Assembly: GCF_035582795.1 (NCBI RefSeq)
Contig: NC_134382.1
Coordinates: 11,102,501-11,166,500 of the forward strand
DNA length: 64,000 nucleotides
DNA from: Mycteria americana
Lineage: Eukaryota > Chordata > Aves > Ciconiiformes > Ciconiidae
Direction of reading: 5' to 3'
The translations under genes and the position numbers were made by a program. Under the pieces are notes generated by a model. It made no database searches and was not told where the DNA came from. It worked only from the letters and a program-made list of their open reading frames with translations. Shown here piece by piece: positions 21,544 to 34,610 of the stretch; the first letter of the stretch is position 1; every line of letters starts with the position of its first letter.

Positions 21544-24086
21544 TAACTTGACTGCTGCAAGTAATTTAAAAACAAACTATGAGAATAAAAATACATTATC
21601 TGTAAATGTAAAATGCCTTTGTTTCAAAGGACGGTATTTAAACTGTACTCAAAGATTCGGACACCAAATGAATTTTACAAAAAATAAATACAGATCCGTA
21701 ACTGTTCAGCCGGTCGGGGAATCTGGCGGTGGCAGGTCCAGCAGCGAGCACTACAGTATGAGACAGAGTGTGCGTACTATTTATAGTTCAGCATAAATAC
21801 TTCAGTCTGCAACGCGAGTTCAGCTGCGCGGCGCATGCCGTCTCTCCCCGGGCACGACACGGCGCCACGGGGACGGGCCGCTTTGGCCTCGCGGCAGGAC
21901 GCGCCCATTCCTCCCAGAGACGAAAGAGCTGCCGTGAATCACGGGCCCCCGCACATCCCCCCCGCCAAAGGGGGGGCCCGCCGCACCCCAGCCCGCGGCA
22001 GCGCCAGGGAGGGTTTCAAACCGAGAGGCTGCCGCGGCCGGGCGAGGCCCCTCCGGGATCCTCCGCCGGTGCGCGGCCATTTCAAGGCACTGTCAAAGTT
22101 TCAGAGGTGGAGAACGGCCCAGATTTCACGAGCGGCTTTCCCGCGTTCCACAGCTGAGCAGCGTGGCATAAAATAGCATTCAAGGCAAACCAGATTTTTT
22201 TAAAGCTGTGAAGACGCTGATGTGGAGCTGGGGCTCTGACGCTACTCAATCCAAGGGCAGGCCAGAAGGCGCGCAACCAAGTATACAGGCTTTCCATCTC
22301 TGAATTAAGTTTAAATTCAAATTCTTTTCCTATTGGTTAAAAACAAAAGATGGAAAAAGCGAACGCGTCCAGCCAACACTTCAGCCGTTGCCACACTTTA
22401 CAGTTTTCTCAAAGGTGCGGCGCTCGTTTTCGGGTGAGCCGTACCGCAGCTTCAGCTGTTTGCTTGTTCAAGAAACATTCCACGAGTAAACTGCACGCAG
22501 CTTCTCTTCAGCTAAGGTAGACAGAGGAAATACAGCCCAAGCTAGCTAGGTCACTTGGGCGAGTACAAAGGCAAATCTTACACAGGCCAAAAAAACCAGC
22601 AAACCCCAAACAAAAAGAAGAAAAAAACCCCCTAAAATAGCTACCTTTCAATCCGCAGCACCCTGGCTAACTCACCAAAACACCTCAGCAGCATTTTCCA
22701 ATTGCCCAAATCCCGAGAGCTGCAAACCGGAGGCACGACAGGCACGAGACCCCTCCAAAGGTCCGGTGGGTTCCTTCACACGAGGTGATGCACTGAAAAG
22801 CAATTCCACATCCAGGCATCTAAACACCGCCAGCAATTCTGCGAGCCTGTGGTGAATCTCCTGAGGAAGCTGCGCTCACCCTTCCCGGTAAGTTGTTTTT
22901 GTTTTTTTTTTTTTTCCCCTAAAGTAGTACAATGCCAAATTCGCTCCTTTAAAACGGTGAAGAAATAAAAACTCACCCACGCTGCACGGGGCCTATCTGC
23001 CCAACCCAGCGTGCCGGCTGAGAGCGCGGCACAGGAGAACCGACGGCAAACAGCCCTCGCCACAAGCAGCAGCTTTTTCTGCCTAGTTCAGCCCCGCTAC
23101 CAACAAGCCCATGGCAGCGGGAAGGGAGAACGGCTCCTCCCCGAGGGCAGCAGCGGCCAGCCCCAGGAGTCGCTCCTCGGGCCAGCTAAGAGGGGTACTC
23201 GCTTCTCCCCTTCCCCTTAAAGGAGGGCGCAGGTGGGGGGATCAGCAAAGAAAACAATCTAGTTGTGAGGATGCGATTAAAAGATAAATAAGGGTGTTTC
23301 TTCTTAGAAGGAAAAAGTGCTCTGCTAGGAAGGGTTGGAAAACAAACACCTGCAAAAGTTTAAATGCTGCCACTTAAAAAACCCCACCAAAATAGAGAGA
23401 ATGGAAGTTCAAAGGGAAAGGTGAAGCTTCATAACCCAGCCTCGGCGAGATCCCTGCTACAGGACTGTTCCTTCCGAAGGCATGAACGGGAACGGAGGAC
23501 CACAGCGACAGGGCAGGAAGGGCCGTGCTCTCATATTAACCTCTTGCCCTAACAGACCTCCAGCTCTCGTGGGAAGGCCCTTCCCCCTCCAACCACGCAG
23601 AGGAAGACGTGCACAGGAGGTTTGTCTTCCTCCGAGGCACAGAACAGAGGTGGGGGTCCAGACCACCGTCCTACCAGACGGACCCCTCCCGAAAAAGAAA
23701 CCGAAGAAAGGAGCTTGGTGGCAAACGAAGCGTTACGGGGTGAAGGAGCTCCCAGTGAAAGGCGTCTGACCAAAGGCCGTAAGCTGTGATGCTGCGGTGC
23801 TGTTCAATGCAATCGCTTTCCTCAGGGTTCACCTCTCGGGTCTCCTCTGCGGGCAGCACAGCGCCTTCTCCCGCCCCAGAGAAGAGCCGAGGGACGCCGC
23901 AGCGGAGGCCTCGCCATCTGCCGGCTGCGGTTCCGCAACAGCACCTCAAACATCCAGAGTTTTCACTCCCTCTACAATCAGTATGTTTTTGTTTCCAAGC
24001 ACCGGTTTGCCTCTGCCTTCTTTCAAAGCAATACTGGTTCTGGATAACAAACTCGCGTCCAGCCAGGGGGACAGCGCCTTCCCCTG

Positions 24087-27000
24087 CTAACGAAGCTCGT
24101 TAAGGTTCTGGTTGTGAAGGTTTTGGCGCTGCCTGTTCAAGTTGATGGTGTTGTCCAGCGTGATGCCGTCGTCCTCCTGCGTGGTTTCCGGCATGAACTG
24201 CCGGAATATGCTGACGCTGCCGTGCCAGAAGATGGGCTCAGGGAGTCGGCCCACCACGCTCCACGTTCGTGTCTCGGGGTCATAGGCTTCCAGGACGTCC
24301 GAGAGTTCAAACGTGTTGTCGTAGCCACCGGAGACGTAGAGCTTCCCGCCGAGCACGGCCACGCTCCCCCCAACGTGAACCTACAATTTAAAAATATACA
24401 CAACAATTAGAAAGGAGGGTTTTGCCCAATTAGGCAGAGGATAAAGGTGTCGGGTACTGTCCTGCAACCGCTCGCGTGGACGGGGCTCAGCACCCACCAG
24501 CTGCTGCCTCTGGCTCTAAGCCAGCGCTGCCCAAACACCGGGAGGAGACAGAGTTTTCCAGCTCTGCCCAGCTCCTGCGTGCTGGGCTGAACACCCGGAT
24601 ACGCAATCACAGTCCAGAGTTTTGTCTTCCAGGTGAGTGCGATATGCTTAAATGCACTCTGTGCGCAAGGGGTTATAAGAGCATCTTGTTTTCCAAAGGT
24701 AAATTAAGCCAATTTTTAACACTGAAAGGCACCCAGTAGGTCGGTAAGTGTCCTACCTGAAGCATGGCAGGGATTTTATCCCATTCATTCTTCGCTGGAT
24801 TGTAAACATCCACTTCAGCCGAGTCGTCTCTGTGGGAGATAATACAAAATTACTTTTCTGCATTCTAAAAACCTCCTGCCTTGTGAAGCCCCCAGTTCAA
24901 CAGCCTGAAATGCTGCTGTGAGCATTTCTGCTCCACTCCCGCTACATATATCGGAGACCAAAGGGTTCCTGTACGAAGGCGCAGGTCTCGATGCAGACCC
25001 CAGCCTCCAGCGTGGGCTTCTCCTGCGCCAGCAGTGATGTTCAACCCCAGAAAACACCTGGACCTCTCTGCTGCACCCCTACACATGAAGCAGGCTGGCA
25101 CAGACACTGCGCACGTACCACATATTAGCGCAGGAGCACGTCTCTCATTCTCAGTGCCAGTGACCTACATCCAAAGGGCCCGAACGCCCCTTCCGAGCTC
25201 TACAGGCAAAGCAACGCGCTCTCTACTTTCTGGTGTATGCTGAGTTTTAGGATGCTGCCTAGGAGGGAAGGCAGACAAGACAACCGGGGACAGAGCAAGC
25301 TGACAGCACGCACTTTTTCCGCCACCCTAAGCTGGTCGCTCTACCCGAGACGGCGGGGTGAGCTGCTCCGGACTGTGAGCCCCACTCGGAGTCCAGTGCG
25401 CAGCTACGCCACTGCTGGGTCGGAAATCACTGCGCGATCCCGAGAGCTTTCTCAAACCTAGTCCTTTTTTTACGTCTGCATCTACGGTAGGTGCGTTCAC
25501 AGACTAACGTTCTGCAAGCTCGCGTTTCACGGACCGATCTGGCTTTGGTGCCAAGTGCTTCAGGGTCTGGAAGAAAAATTACTGCTGTTCCGGAGAGGCT
25601 TAAACCTCCATACACTTCAAAGTAATGGCATCCCTACTGCTTGAGTTTTTCGCCAACGCCAAATTTAGATGGGCCAGAGGACTCTGAGAGAAGAGCTGGC
25701 GGGGGCAGCGTAATCCCCCAAGGCTCCGCTCGCGAGACGGGAGGGTGACAGCGACAGGTGAGGGACGTTTGCGACGCAGAAATGCGCGCTGCTGACACAA
25801 GAATGCGAAGAGGACAAGGTCAGGGCAGCCGGAGAAGTGCTGTCAGTCACTCCAAGACAGTCCTGTTACAGACGGATGCAAAAGGCTGCAAGGAATATTT
25901 TATTGTCTTTGTATCTGTCGTGACATCGCACGTTGCCATGCATTGTGCGGGTGAGAAGGTATCGCTATTGATTGCTGACACGAATCTGAGCAGGGAGGGA
26001 GTGAAAATAAAGGAGAAATCTCACCTACAACAGCAGTGTCTGTTTAGCAAACCATTACACCTAAAATCCATCTGCTAAGCCTGCGGCAAAGCCAAGGTGC
26101 GTGCCATGGGACTTTCCAGTTACACTCTGGCCAAGCATTCTTAAGGTACCCATACGATACGCACTTTAAAACCAGTTTCTTTAGTTTGAGTTACTTTTGT
26201 GAGGTACCTGGAACTGAACTGATATTCACCTGAACGAAACGTCTTTAACAGGGGCACGTGTAAGCGAGCGCTCCAAGCCCCACAGAGCTGCACTAAGACC
26301 AACCTTTCTTCCTCGGAACAAGAGCTGGTACCTGCCTTGGGACACAGTGCTTGGGACTTGAACGCTGCTGCCAAGCCGTTCGTACCTGGAAGAACTGCTG
26401 TTGTTCACAACGCTGCCCGTAACTAACGGCGGCAGGCGAGTCAAATACTTCCAGGTATGAAGCTGAAAACCCCACTGGCCTGGAAGGGAAACGAGGGGCA
26501 AAGGCAGTTCCAGGCACTGGTGACAGTCAAGCCGGGACCTCCTCTCCCACCTCAGAGTTAGCTCTGAGAAGGACGCAGCTGAAGACCTAAGCCTTGCTGC
26601 TATGCCGTCTTTATAGTTATAAAACTCGTCCCACTAGAGGGGATCGTCAGTCAGAAGTTTTAGCCTGACCTATTAAAATTAACCAAAAAATGAGTTTGTG
26701 ACTTCTATTCGTAACCTACTCCTCTGTCCTCCAAAGATTATCTCACAGCTTTTCACAGAGCAGGAGTCCACATGCAGCACGTGAAATGAGGGGAGAAAAA
26801 CCTGATCCCGATAGTCTCCTCATTAACTCCTGCAGATGCATGAGTAATCAGAAATCCTGAAGTGTCAATCATCGGTATTTTAAATGGATAAGTGTCCTAT
26901 GGAATCGGCTTGTGACAAGCAGCCGAACAGCTAGAACACCCCTGCCAGTATTTACTGAAAACCAGGTGACTCAACCTGCTATCTGCAAACAACTGCCAGG

Positions 27001-30000
27001 AACCGAGACACTCGGCTGAACCCAAACAAATCAAATAAAAGGTCTTGGGTAGAAGTTGCTGCTTTATGCAAAGCCAAGAGGAGATTAAAAAAAGAAAAGT
27101 GCCTGCAGGCCTTCACAGAAGTCTACGTTTGCTCAAAGTCAACACAACAAGATGAAATGCTTCAGTGCTAGCATGCCTTTCTGTTTGTTTTTAATTAAGT
27201 GGATAACCGAAGCATTTGCGCCACCAGGACGGCTTCAGATGGGTAATTAAGTCCCAATTTGGAAAGGCGCTTAAAAATAGTGACCAATCATTTCATCTTC
27301 AGTCCTCTTATCTCTGCGGAGATGGAGGATGTCCTCTCCTGCGCTACAGTTTAACGTCTTCTTGGAGCTTACTCGCTTATTTATAGCAACAAGGGGGGTT
27401 GAACCAGAAGCCAAGAAAACCGAGAAGTCTATTTCCAAGCAGCGCTGCTGACTTCAGCCAGATTTATACCTGGCTACTGCCCAGCCCATGGGTCTAGATT
27501 CAGACATCTTTACACAATTTTAAGCGTACTTCTTTGAAGTCTAGCTACAACAGAAGTAAAGGAAAGAGGTGTGGCAGTTTACAGACCCACCTGCACCATC
27601 AGAGGAAGCGCTGCCGTGCTTTCCTACGACCACCCGCAAAATCCACACGCCTTCCCGGGGAAAGCCTGGGCTTGCCTCGTGGGGACGTGGGGAGGGAGGT
27701 TATCATCACCCCTGCTACTCACCTGATGAAGTACATGAGGCCATTGAGAGTGACGGTCTTTGGGGCGAAGGACCAGGGAGGAAGGTGGCCGCAGTTCACG
27801 AGGGACCAGAGGTCGCTGTCAGGGTCGTAGCACTGCATAACCATGGACTCTTTGCCAGCCAGGGAGCCTATGGCGAACAGCTTGCCGCGGCACGAGGTGG
27901 TGGAGCAGTTGTCCATGGGGTACAGCATGGGCTGCAGAGCCTCCCAGCTGTCCACCGAGTGGTCGTAGCGCTCCGTGCTGTCGGAGGCGATCACGTAGAG
28001 CAGCCCGTCCAGGACCGTGGAGCTGTGATATTCTCTGGCTTTCAGCATGGGAGACACCTCCGTCCACTCGTTCACACTGGAATTGTACCTCCAGACGCAG
28101 TCGTACAGCCTCGACCCGTCCGATCCTCCTGCAGTACAGCACGCCACATTTCAAAGTGTGGTTTCGCAAAGGGAAGTACTATGGGGCGATGGAGGAGAGG
28201 GCTTGGCTCGGGACCGGGATCTTTGTTATGTCTTCCAGCTACATCTTCTTAATACCCCCCCCAGCTTTTCTGCTTCCCAGGGCCGTACATTATGAAAATA
28301 TTTCAGTACTGGGGGACCACAGTAGCATGCACTGCGAGGACTTTAATGGAAGTTTTGCACTGTTTCTTTCTCAGCAAGCCAGGAAGGATTTCTCCCATGT
28401 TGTTCCTAGTCTGTACTCAGCCACGACTCAAACGAGTCTCCCAGGTTTGACTACCTCCATCCTTCCAAATAACCCTTTTCTTCCCCATTTTGCAACCCCC
28501 ACTCCGTCGCTATCCAGAAGCTGCTGTGACGTAGCGGAGACTAACACTCATCAGCACCAGCTGCCAAGGCAGCGTTAACCGCTGGCAGCACGGAAACCTT
28601 CCAACCCTCCCCGCTGCCCGCGCTGCGACACTGACACTAAGCAGAACGACTGACGATCCCCGCCAGCAGCAGCCTCGCCGAAGCAGGGGGCTCCCGGCAG
28701 TATCGGCACCCCCAGACCCGCCTGGGATTGCTCTGGAAAGCTCCCACGGGACGTAAGGGCGTCCGCACAAATGAGCTGTGTGGTAGCCCATCATTTTTAC
28801 AACTCTGCCCTTATAAAGCAGAGCTTTGTCTTCTGCTCGTGGCTAGAGAATGAACAGTTTTCTGTTCACCTGCACTTGACCTGCCCTTCAAATCTTTGTC
28901 AGCGCGTCCTGCACACCCAGAGCAAGCTGTTCTGCAGCGCCTGGTTTCCCAGGCCTTGGTTTGTAACAGCCGCCACAGGGCTGCCGCTCCAGCTTCAGGG
29001 ACGTAGTTCAAAGGAGGCATCTACACGCAGATTTTAACAGCCAAATTTACACATCCATGTCACCTTGAGAGAAGTAATTATAGTCCCAGCGGCTTACAAG
29101 GAGGCAGGATTCATGCTGGGGAAGGTACCGTGACTCATAGGCACTGCCTGGCTGAGGAACCCAGGGCTTTCTGACATGCCTCTGCCTCAGCACGCGCTTG
29201 GCTTGTGATTCACGGGGCTCTGAACCCAAACACCTTCTTCACGGACAGAAATCCAAAACCCTCTGAAGTCACTCCTGTCCCCCAGAGTGAGTGGTTAGAA
29301 AGCTCTACCAGTGCAAGATCTGTGACTTCTGCCCATGTGCTCAGGAGCATTAGTCATGACAAAATACCTCCCGGATTGAGACCAGCTGCTAAATCCAGCA
29401 CCGACTCCAGGAGTCCCTCTGCCTGTCTTCAGGCTGCCATTGTACTGAGCCCAAGCAGGGTTTCAGACTCCATGCTACCCCGAGAAAAGCCAAGTCTCGC
29501 TGCTAGAACCCACGTATTTTCAATGGAAATCTCAACACTGGCGCTTTTGTGCCCCGCATGCCTTACCGGTGACGTAGATGTCGTTGCCCAGCGCAGCGAC
29601 GCTGTAGCCCCCGCCCAGGTGCTCGGGGAACTCGGCCAGGTAGCGCCAGTGGCCAGTGCGCGGGTTGTAGCAGTCAACGGTGACGAGCTCGTCGCAGTCG
29701 CGATCGCAGCCACCAACGAGGACGAGGATCTCAGCCAGGCCGGTGGAGGGCCGGGGGCGCATGCGAGCACAGGGCCCACGGTCGTGGCGGTCGAGGCGGG
29801 CGGCCTGGAAGTCGCGAGCCTCGCGCAGGAGGCGCAGGCAGGGCGGGCAGCGGGCCACCAGCGGCTCGCCCTCCACGTGGGCCAGCAGGTAGAAGCGGCG
29901 GACGAAGGGCAGGCGGACGTGGGCCAGGAGCTGGGGCAGCAGTGGGGCGCGGGCAGCGGGGTCGGCGCGCACCCAGCGCAGCGCCAGCTGGAAGGCGGCC

Positions 30001-30605
30001 TCCTCCTTGGGGACGCAGAGCCCGTCGTCCCTCAGGTAGGAGAGGAGGCGCGGCAGCGGTAGCCGCTCCAGCTGGGCACCCAGCTCGCCCACGTGCCGCA
30101 GGACAAAGCGGTGGGCAGCGGCCGCCAGCGCTGGGCAGGCGAAGGCCTCGGCGAAGTCCTGCATGTCCAGGGCGTTGGCGGGCTCCAGCTGGCGTGCCAG
30201 CCAGGCGCCGCAGGCCTCCTTGACGGCAGGGAACTGCAGCAGGTCAGCAGCGCGCAGCAGGCGCTCGGCGATGTCGGGGCCCAGCCCGCCCACCCGGCCG
30301 GTGTAGGCAAAGTCGAGGAGGCGCGCCAGGCACTCGGGCTCCACGCCGTGCAGCCGCACCCGCTCGGCCCGTGCCTCCCGCAGCGCCCCGCCAAACATGG
30401 CGCGGAAGTAGCCGGAGGCGGCAGCCAGGACAGCACGGTGTGCCCCAAACTCCCGGCCGCCCGCCACCACCGTCACGTCCAGCAGGCTCCGCTCCGCTCG
30501 CAGCGCGCTCAGCCCCCGCAGCAACGACACCGCGTGCGCCGGCTCCCCCGTCACTGCTGCCGCTGCCGCTGTACCACCGCTGCTGCTGCCTGTGCTCGCC
30601 GCCAT
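24087..30605 (-). CDS. KLHL21: KLHL21, BTB-Kelch adaptor of CUL3 ubiquitin ligase
   Basis: KLHL21 recruits substrates to CUL3-RBX1; in mammals it handles Aurora B at the spindle midzone during cytokinesis. Exons, high to low: 30605-29567, 28128-27723, 24829-24757, 24380-24087, giving 603 aa (human 597). The BTB domain spans about residues 25-125 ([29 protein letters not shown]). A BACK domain follows (LRYL-type [31 protein letters not shown]). Six Kelch repeats start near 285 ([74 protein letters not shown]). The C-terminal tail is Asn/Gln-rich and unlike the human tail. An in-frame ATG 14 codons upstream (30647) could extend the N-terminus, but 30605 has good context (GGCATGG) and fits family length. 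It is divergent from PHF13. Confidence 0.95.
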
Positions 30606-32401
30606 GCCGTGCCTGTGGGAGAGCACACGCTGTGTCACGCCCTGCACGGAGCCCCTTGGGATTCAACCCCGAGAGCTGCTTGCGGGACAGAGAAAAGAAA
30701 AAAAAAAAAAAAAAAAAGGAAAGAAGAAGGTGGATTAGTACAGGGAAAAATGTCCTCTGGCCAGGAAGCAGGATAAACTAAACAGCCCTCGAAAACATCG
30801 TCCTTCCCCGTCACGGAGGAGCGGCAGTTGCATAACGTGCTGGTGCTGCCAGCAGCCTTCCCTGCTTAGTCTAATTATAACTTTAAGAAGCCCGTGTTGA
30901 AGTTTCCCAGGATTAAGGCAGCCTCGCAAGAGCTGGGCAGCGCTTTGTAAACCCGATAGCTTTGTGAACGTTGCGCCTAAGCCCCCGGGCGCCTCGTCTC
31001 TCGGATGGGGTGCCCAGCAGGAGCAGCCCCCGGCCGCTAATTGAGGAGGATGGCGGGGTCTTCCTCAAAAGCGAGGCGCCGAGGGGGTGTTCCCCGGAGG
31101 CACTCTCCCTGCCCCCCCCGGCCCTGCCCGTTATGGAAGGCAAGGCTCGGCTATGGAAATCCAGAGACCTCCAGCGTTTTGGCCAAGAGCGTTTCGGCTG
31201 CTGTCCTGCCAGGCTTCCCCGTCTCTGCTGGCATCCAGCTAGCTCGCTAATCGCTTCCAGTCAAATAAATACCGTAGGACTAAACCAAATTCTTCTTCGC
31301 TAAACTCGTGGCGTTTTCAGCCTTTTTGGATGCCACGGCGCTACGTAACCGACGTCATACTCAGCAGAGCGCGCAGGGGTGCGAAACGGGGTTCCTCCAC
31401 GCAGAGAGCGAACCGCGCTTACCGTTAGAGACGCGAAACGCGGCGGCAGCAGGGAAAGCGGTTCACAGAAGCGGGGCAGCCGGTCCCCAAAGCCACGGCT
31501 GCTGCTCCCGGTCCCTCTCCGGGACCCGCCTTGGGCCCGGCGGCACCTGGGGGCCCGAGCCGCAGCCGGGCGCTCGCCCTGCGGTCGGGCCGGTTACAAC
31601 GGGCCGGCCAGAGAGGGAAGGCCGCGAGGCCGGGTTCCACCGCTCGGGCCGGCGCCGAGAACAACGGCCGGGAGACGGCGCGGGGAGAGGGGCGCGGGTG
31701 CGAGAGGGGCGGAGGGGGGCGGAGGAGAGCGGCGAGGCCGCGGCGGGGCGGAGCGAGACTGGAGCCGGGCGACCGGCCGGGGCGGCCAGGGCGGGCCGCG
31801 CTCCCGAAGACGGCGGGGATGGAAGCAGCCGTCGCCGCCGGGAGCGCGGAGGGCTCGGCCGGACCGGGCCGGGTGCCTGCGGGGGAGGGGGGGGGGGGGG
31901 CTCCCAGCGGAGCCCAGGGCCCGGGGCTCACGAGCTGGCGCGGAGCGGCTGCCCTGCCCGCCCTGCCCGTCCCCCGCCGGGCCCCGCCCCGCGGTACGCC
32001 GAGGGCCACCCCCTCCCACCGAGGCCTACTGCGACTCAGCCGCGGGGCCCGCGCCCCGGTAGCAGCGGCCCCGTAGCAGCCCCCGCGCTCACCGCTCCGC
32101 GCCGCGCCGCGCCGCCGCCCCGGCCCCGCCCTCCAGCGGCCCCGCCCACACTGCCGCTCCCGGCGGCCCCCGCGGCCGCCACCGCGCACGCCCGGACTAC
32201 GGCTCCCGGCGGCCCCCGCGCGGGCGGACTACCGCTCCCAGCACGCCCCGCGCGGACGGACTACCGTTCCCGGCGGCCCCCGCGCGGGCGGCCGCCCCTT
32301 CACCGCCTCCCGCCGGTACCGAGCGGTTCGCGGGTGTCGGCGCTGCCCGGTTGCCGCCGCCGCTGCCGCCCCGGCCCCGCCTCCGCCTCCCGCGCCGGGA
32401 C
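30606..32401. promoter_or_regulatory. Divergent CpG-island region between KLHL21 and PHF13
   Basis: These 1.8 kb separate the two start codons. Near KLHL21 there is a long A run (about 30696-30717), then mixed sequence. From about 31440 to 32401 it is an intense CpG island. Long open frames here are by-products of GC richness, Arg/Pro/Gly/Ala-rich on both strands at once, and I do not call them genes. The proximal PHF13 promoter carries the 32-bp repeat listed separately. Confidence 0.6.
32150..32271 (+). promoter_or_regulatory. Tandem ACTACnnnTCCC (ZNF143/THAP11-type) elements in the PHF13 promoter
   Basis: ACTACnnnTCCC occurs at 32196-32207, 32228-32239 and 32260-32271, exactly 32 bp apart. 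A degenerate ACTGCCGCTCCC lies at 32150-32161. The middle copy continues as TCCCAGCACGC, close to the known ACTACAATTCCCAGCATGC consensus for ZNF143/THAP11. The flanking CGGCGGCCCCCGCGCGGG is also repeated, so the array probably arose by tandem duplication. It ends 131 bp before the PHF13 ATG. Confidence 0.7.
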
Positions 32402-34610
32402 ATGGACTCCGACTCCTGCGCCTCCCCGTTCGCCCCGGAGGTGAGCCGGGGCCCCGTGGGGTGGCGGTGTGTGTGGGGGGGGGCGTCTCCCGCCGCCCGG
32501 CCCGGCCCGGCCCGCCCGGCCGCCGGTGCCCGCTCCCCGCCGCCGCCCCGCCGTGGGGCCGGAGCCATCTTGTGCCGCCCGAGCGCGGAGCGCCGGGGCG
32601 AGGAATGGCGGCGGCGCGCCCCGCCGTGTCCTGCCGCGGGGGGCGGCCCGCCTGAGGGACCGGTACCGAACCCGGGGGTGCGGGGCGGGGGGGGGGGGGA
32701 GCGGGGGGAACGGCGGGCGTGGGGGGGGCGACGGCGGCGCTGCCCGGCTGCCGCCGCCGCGGGGGGTGGGGGTGGGGCGGCGCGGGGAGCGGCGGCGGGC
32801 GGGGCCCGGCTGCGGGAGCGGCGGCGGCGGCGCCTCTCCCCCTCCCCCGCCCCGGCCGTGCCCGGCCCCGCGGCAGCCGCTGACCCCCTCCCCTTCCCCC
32901 GCAGGACTTCTCCCCCGCCTCCCGGCGGCACCGGACCGTGGAGGACTTCAACAAGTTCTGCACCTTCGTCCTGGCCTACGCCGGCTACATCCCCTACCCG
33001 CAGGAGGTGAGGGGCAGCGGGCGCCGGGGGCTCCCGCGGGGCGGCCCGGGCGCCCTCCGCAGCAGCGTCTGCGGGGCTTTTTTGCAAAACCAGCCGGTGC
33101 GAGAAGGCGACGCCTCCGCGCCGTATCCCTGAAACAAAAGGGGGAACTAGAGCAGCTGGGAGGGCTTTAAGTGATGGGATGGGTGGCTGCTTCTTGGGCG
33201 GGGTGAAAAAAGTACGGGTCCCGGAATCGCTCCCTCGGCCTTTCCAGGGCCGCAGGTTACGGGGCGGCGTGCGGGGAAAGCGGGAGCTTGAACTCGGGCG
33301 AGATGGGCCGTGCGAGGCAGCGCCGCGGGGGAAAGGGCGCAGTGCCTCAGCGCCGCATGCGAGTCGGCTCCAAATTAATGCTTTTATGTGCTTTCTTGAC
33401 GTTTTCCAGGAAACGCCCCTGAGGAACAGCCCCAGCCCTCCCAACAGCACTGGAGGCACGATTGACAGCGATAGCTGGGATCCCCGCTTCAATGACATCC
33501 CCTCTTCCGTTTCCCTGCCCGCCAAGAACAGAAAGAACTTTAGTCAGCTTAAGCGCGCGAAACCGTACGGTTCCCTGTTCCAGCGGGCAAAACCTGGCAA
33601 CTTCCTGCCGGAGCGAAAGCAGATCGATAAGATCAGGAAGAAGAAAAAGCTGAAGAGGAGGGAAACGGAGGTGTCTGCGGAGGAGGACTACGAGGAGAAG
33701 CTGCTGGAGCTGGAAGCGGAGGACTCTTATGTAGAGACGCCGATGAGCCCCTCGTCTGAGGGCGACCCTCAGTCTGCGACCGAGCACTGCTCGGTGTGGG
33801 ACTCTGACACGCCTTCCAGCGTCTCCTACCCTGCCGTGACGGCCGAGCAGACGGTGGAGATCCAGAGCGTGGGCAAACGAACGGTCATTCGGCAGGGCAA
33901 GCAGGTGGTCTTTCGGGATGAGGACGGCACCGGCGATGACGAGGACATCATGGTGGATTCGGGTAGGTGGCCTGGCCGTCGAAAGAGGATTAGCCAGGTG
34001 GAAGTGGTGGTGCTGTTGCCGATCTCTTTGGTGCTTTCCTTGTGGCATGAGGATAATGCCAAGGTGCGCTGCCTGGGCAGAATTAAGTAGTGGCTGGGTT
34101 TTTGGGGTGGGGGGTTGGTTGGCTGCTTTTGCAATAAACTTGAGTGAAAAGCTGCAATTTTATAGAAGCCATTCGTTCTCCTCTCCTGGATTATGGCCTC
34201 TCATGTGCTGCCGGGAGTCTCTTCCCACGCAAGAGAGACTAGTTTCTCTTAAGGCTGGAAAAATCAGCAAAGTGCCTGTCTTTGAAACCCAGGGAGTTAA
34301 TTTAGTGCAAAAGGAGAGTAAATTCCCGGTGCCGGTGAGAGACGTTGGCCGTTAAAAATGTAGCTTGCTGTTTCTCTTTGCAGATGATGACTCGTGGGAC
34401 CTAGTCACTTGCTTCTGCATGAAGCCTTTTGCTGGGCGGCCGATGATCGAGTGTAACGAGTGCCACACCTGGATCCACCTCTCCTGCGCCAAAATCCGCA
34501 AGTCAAACGTCCCAGAGGTCTACATATGCCAGAAGTGCCGGGACTCCAAGTTTGACATTCGCCGTTCGAACCGCTCCCGGACGGGCTCGCGCAGGCGCTT
34601 TCTGGACTAG
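32402..34610 (+). CDS. PHF13: PHF13 (SPOC1), PHD-finger reader of H3K4 methylation
   Basis: PHF13 is a nuclear chromatin protein that binds H3K4me2/3, acts in chromatin compaction and the DNA-damage response, and is needed in germ cells in mammals. Exons: 32402-32440, 32905-33006, 33410-33962, 34384-34610, giving 306 aa (human 300). Family blocks are the start MDSDSC, then [20 protein letters not shown], a basic stretch ([12 protein letters not shown]) likely to be the nuclear localisation signal, an acidic region, and [10 protein letters not shown]. The C4HC3 PHD finger is at residues 241-283 ([24 protein letters not shown]). The extreme C-terminus [11 protein letters not shown] is nearly identical to human. 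The start codon follows directly from the conserved N-terminus. It is divergent from KLHL21 and has a dense CpG promoter. Confidence 0.95.
34133..34138 (+). terminator. Intronic AATAAA in PHF13 intron 3 (possible alternative 3' end)
   Basis: If exon 3 is not spliced, translation runs on in frame to a stop at about 34088-34090, and this AATAAA lies 43 bp beyond. Use of this site would make a PHF13 form without the PHD finger. No transcript evidence is available to me. Confidence 0.3.

Noticed and set aside
31308-33525. Very long open frames on both strands around the PHF13 promoter
   Set aside because: They are Pro/Arg/Gly/Ala-rich, overlap on both strands and lack any family motif. They follow from CpG-island composition.
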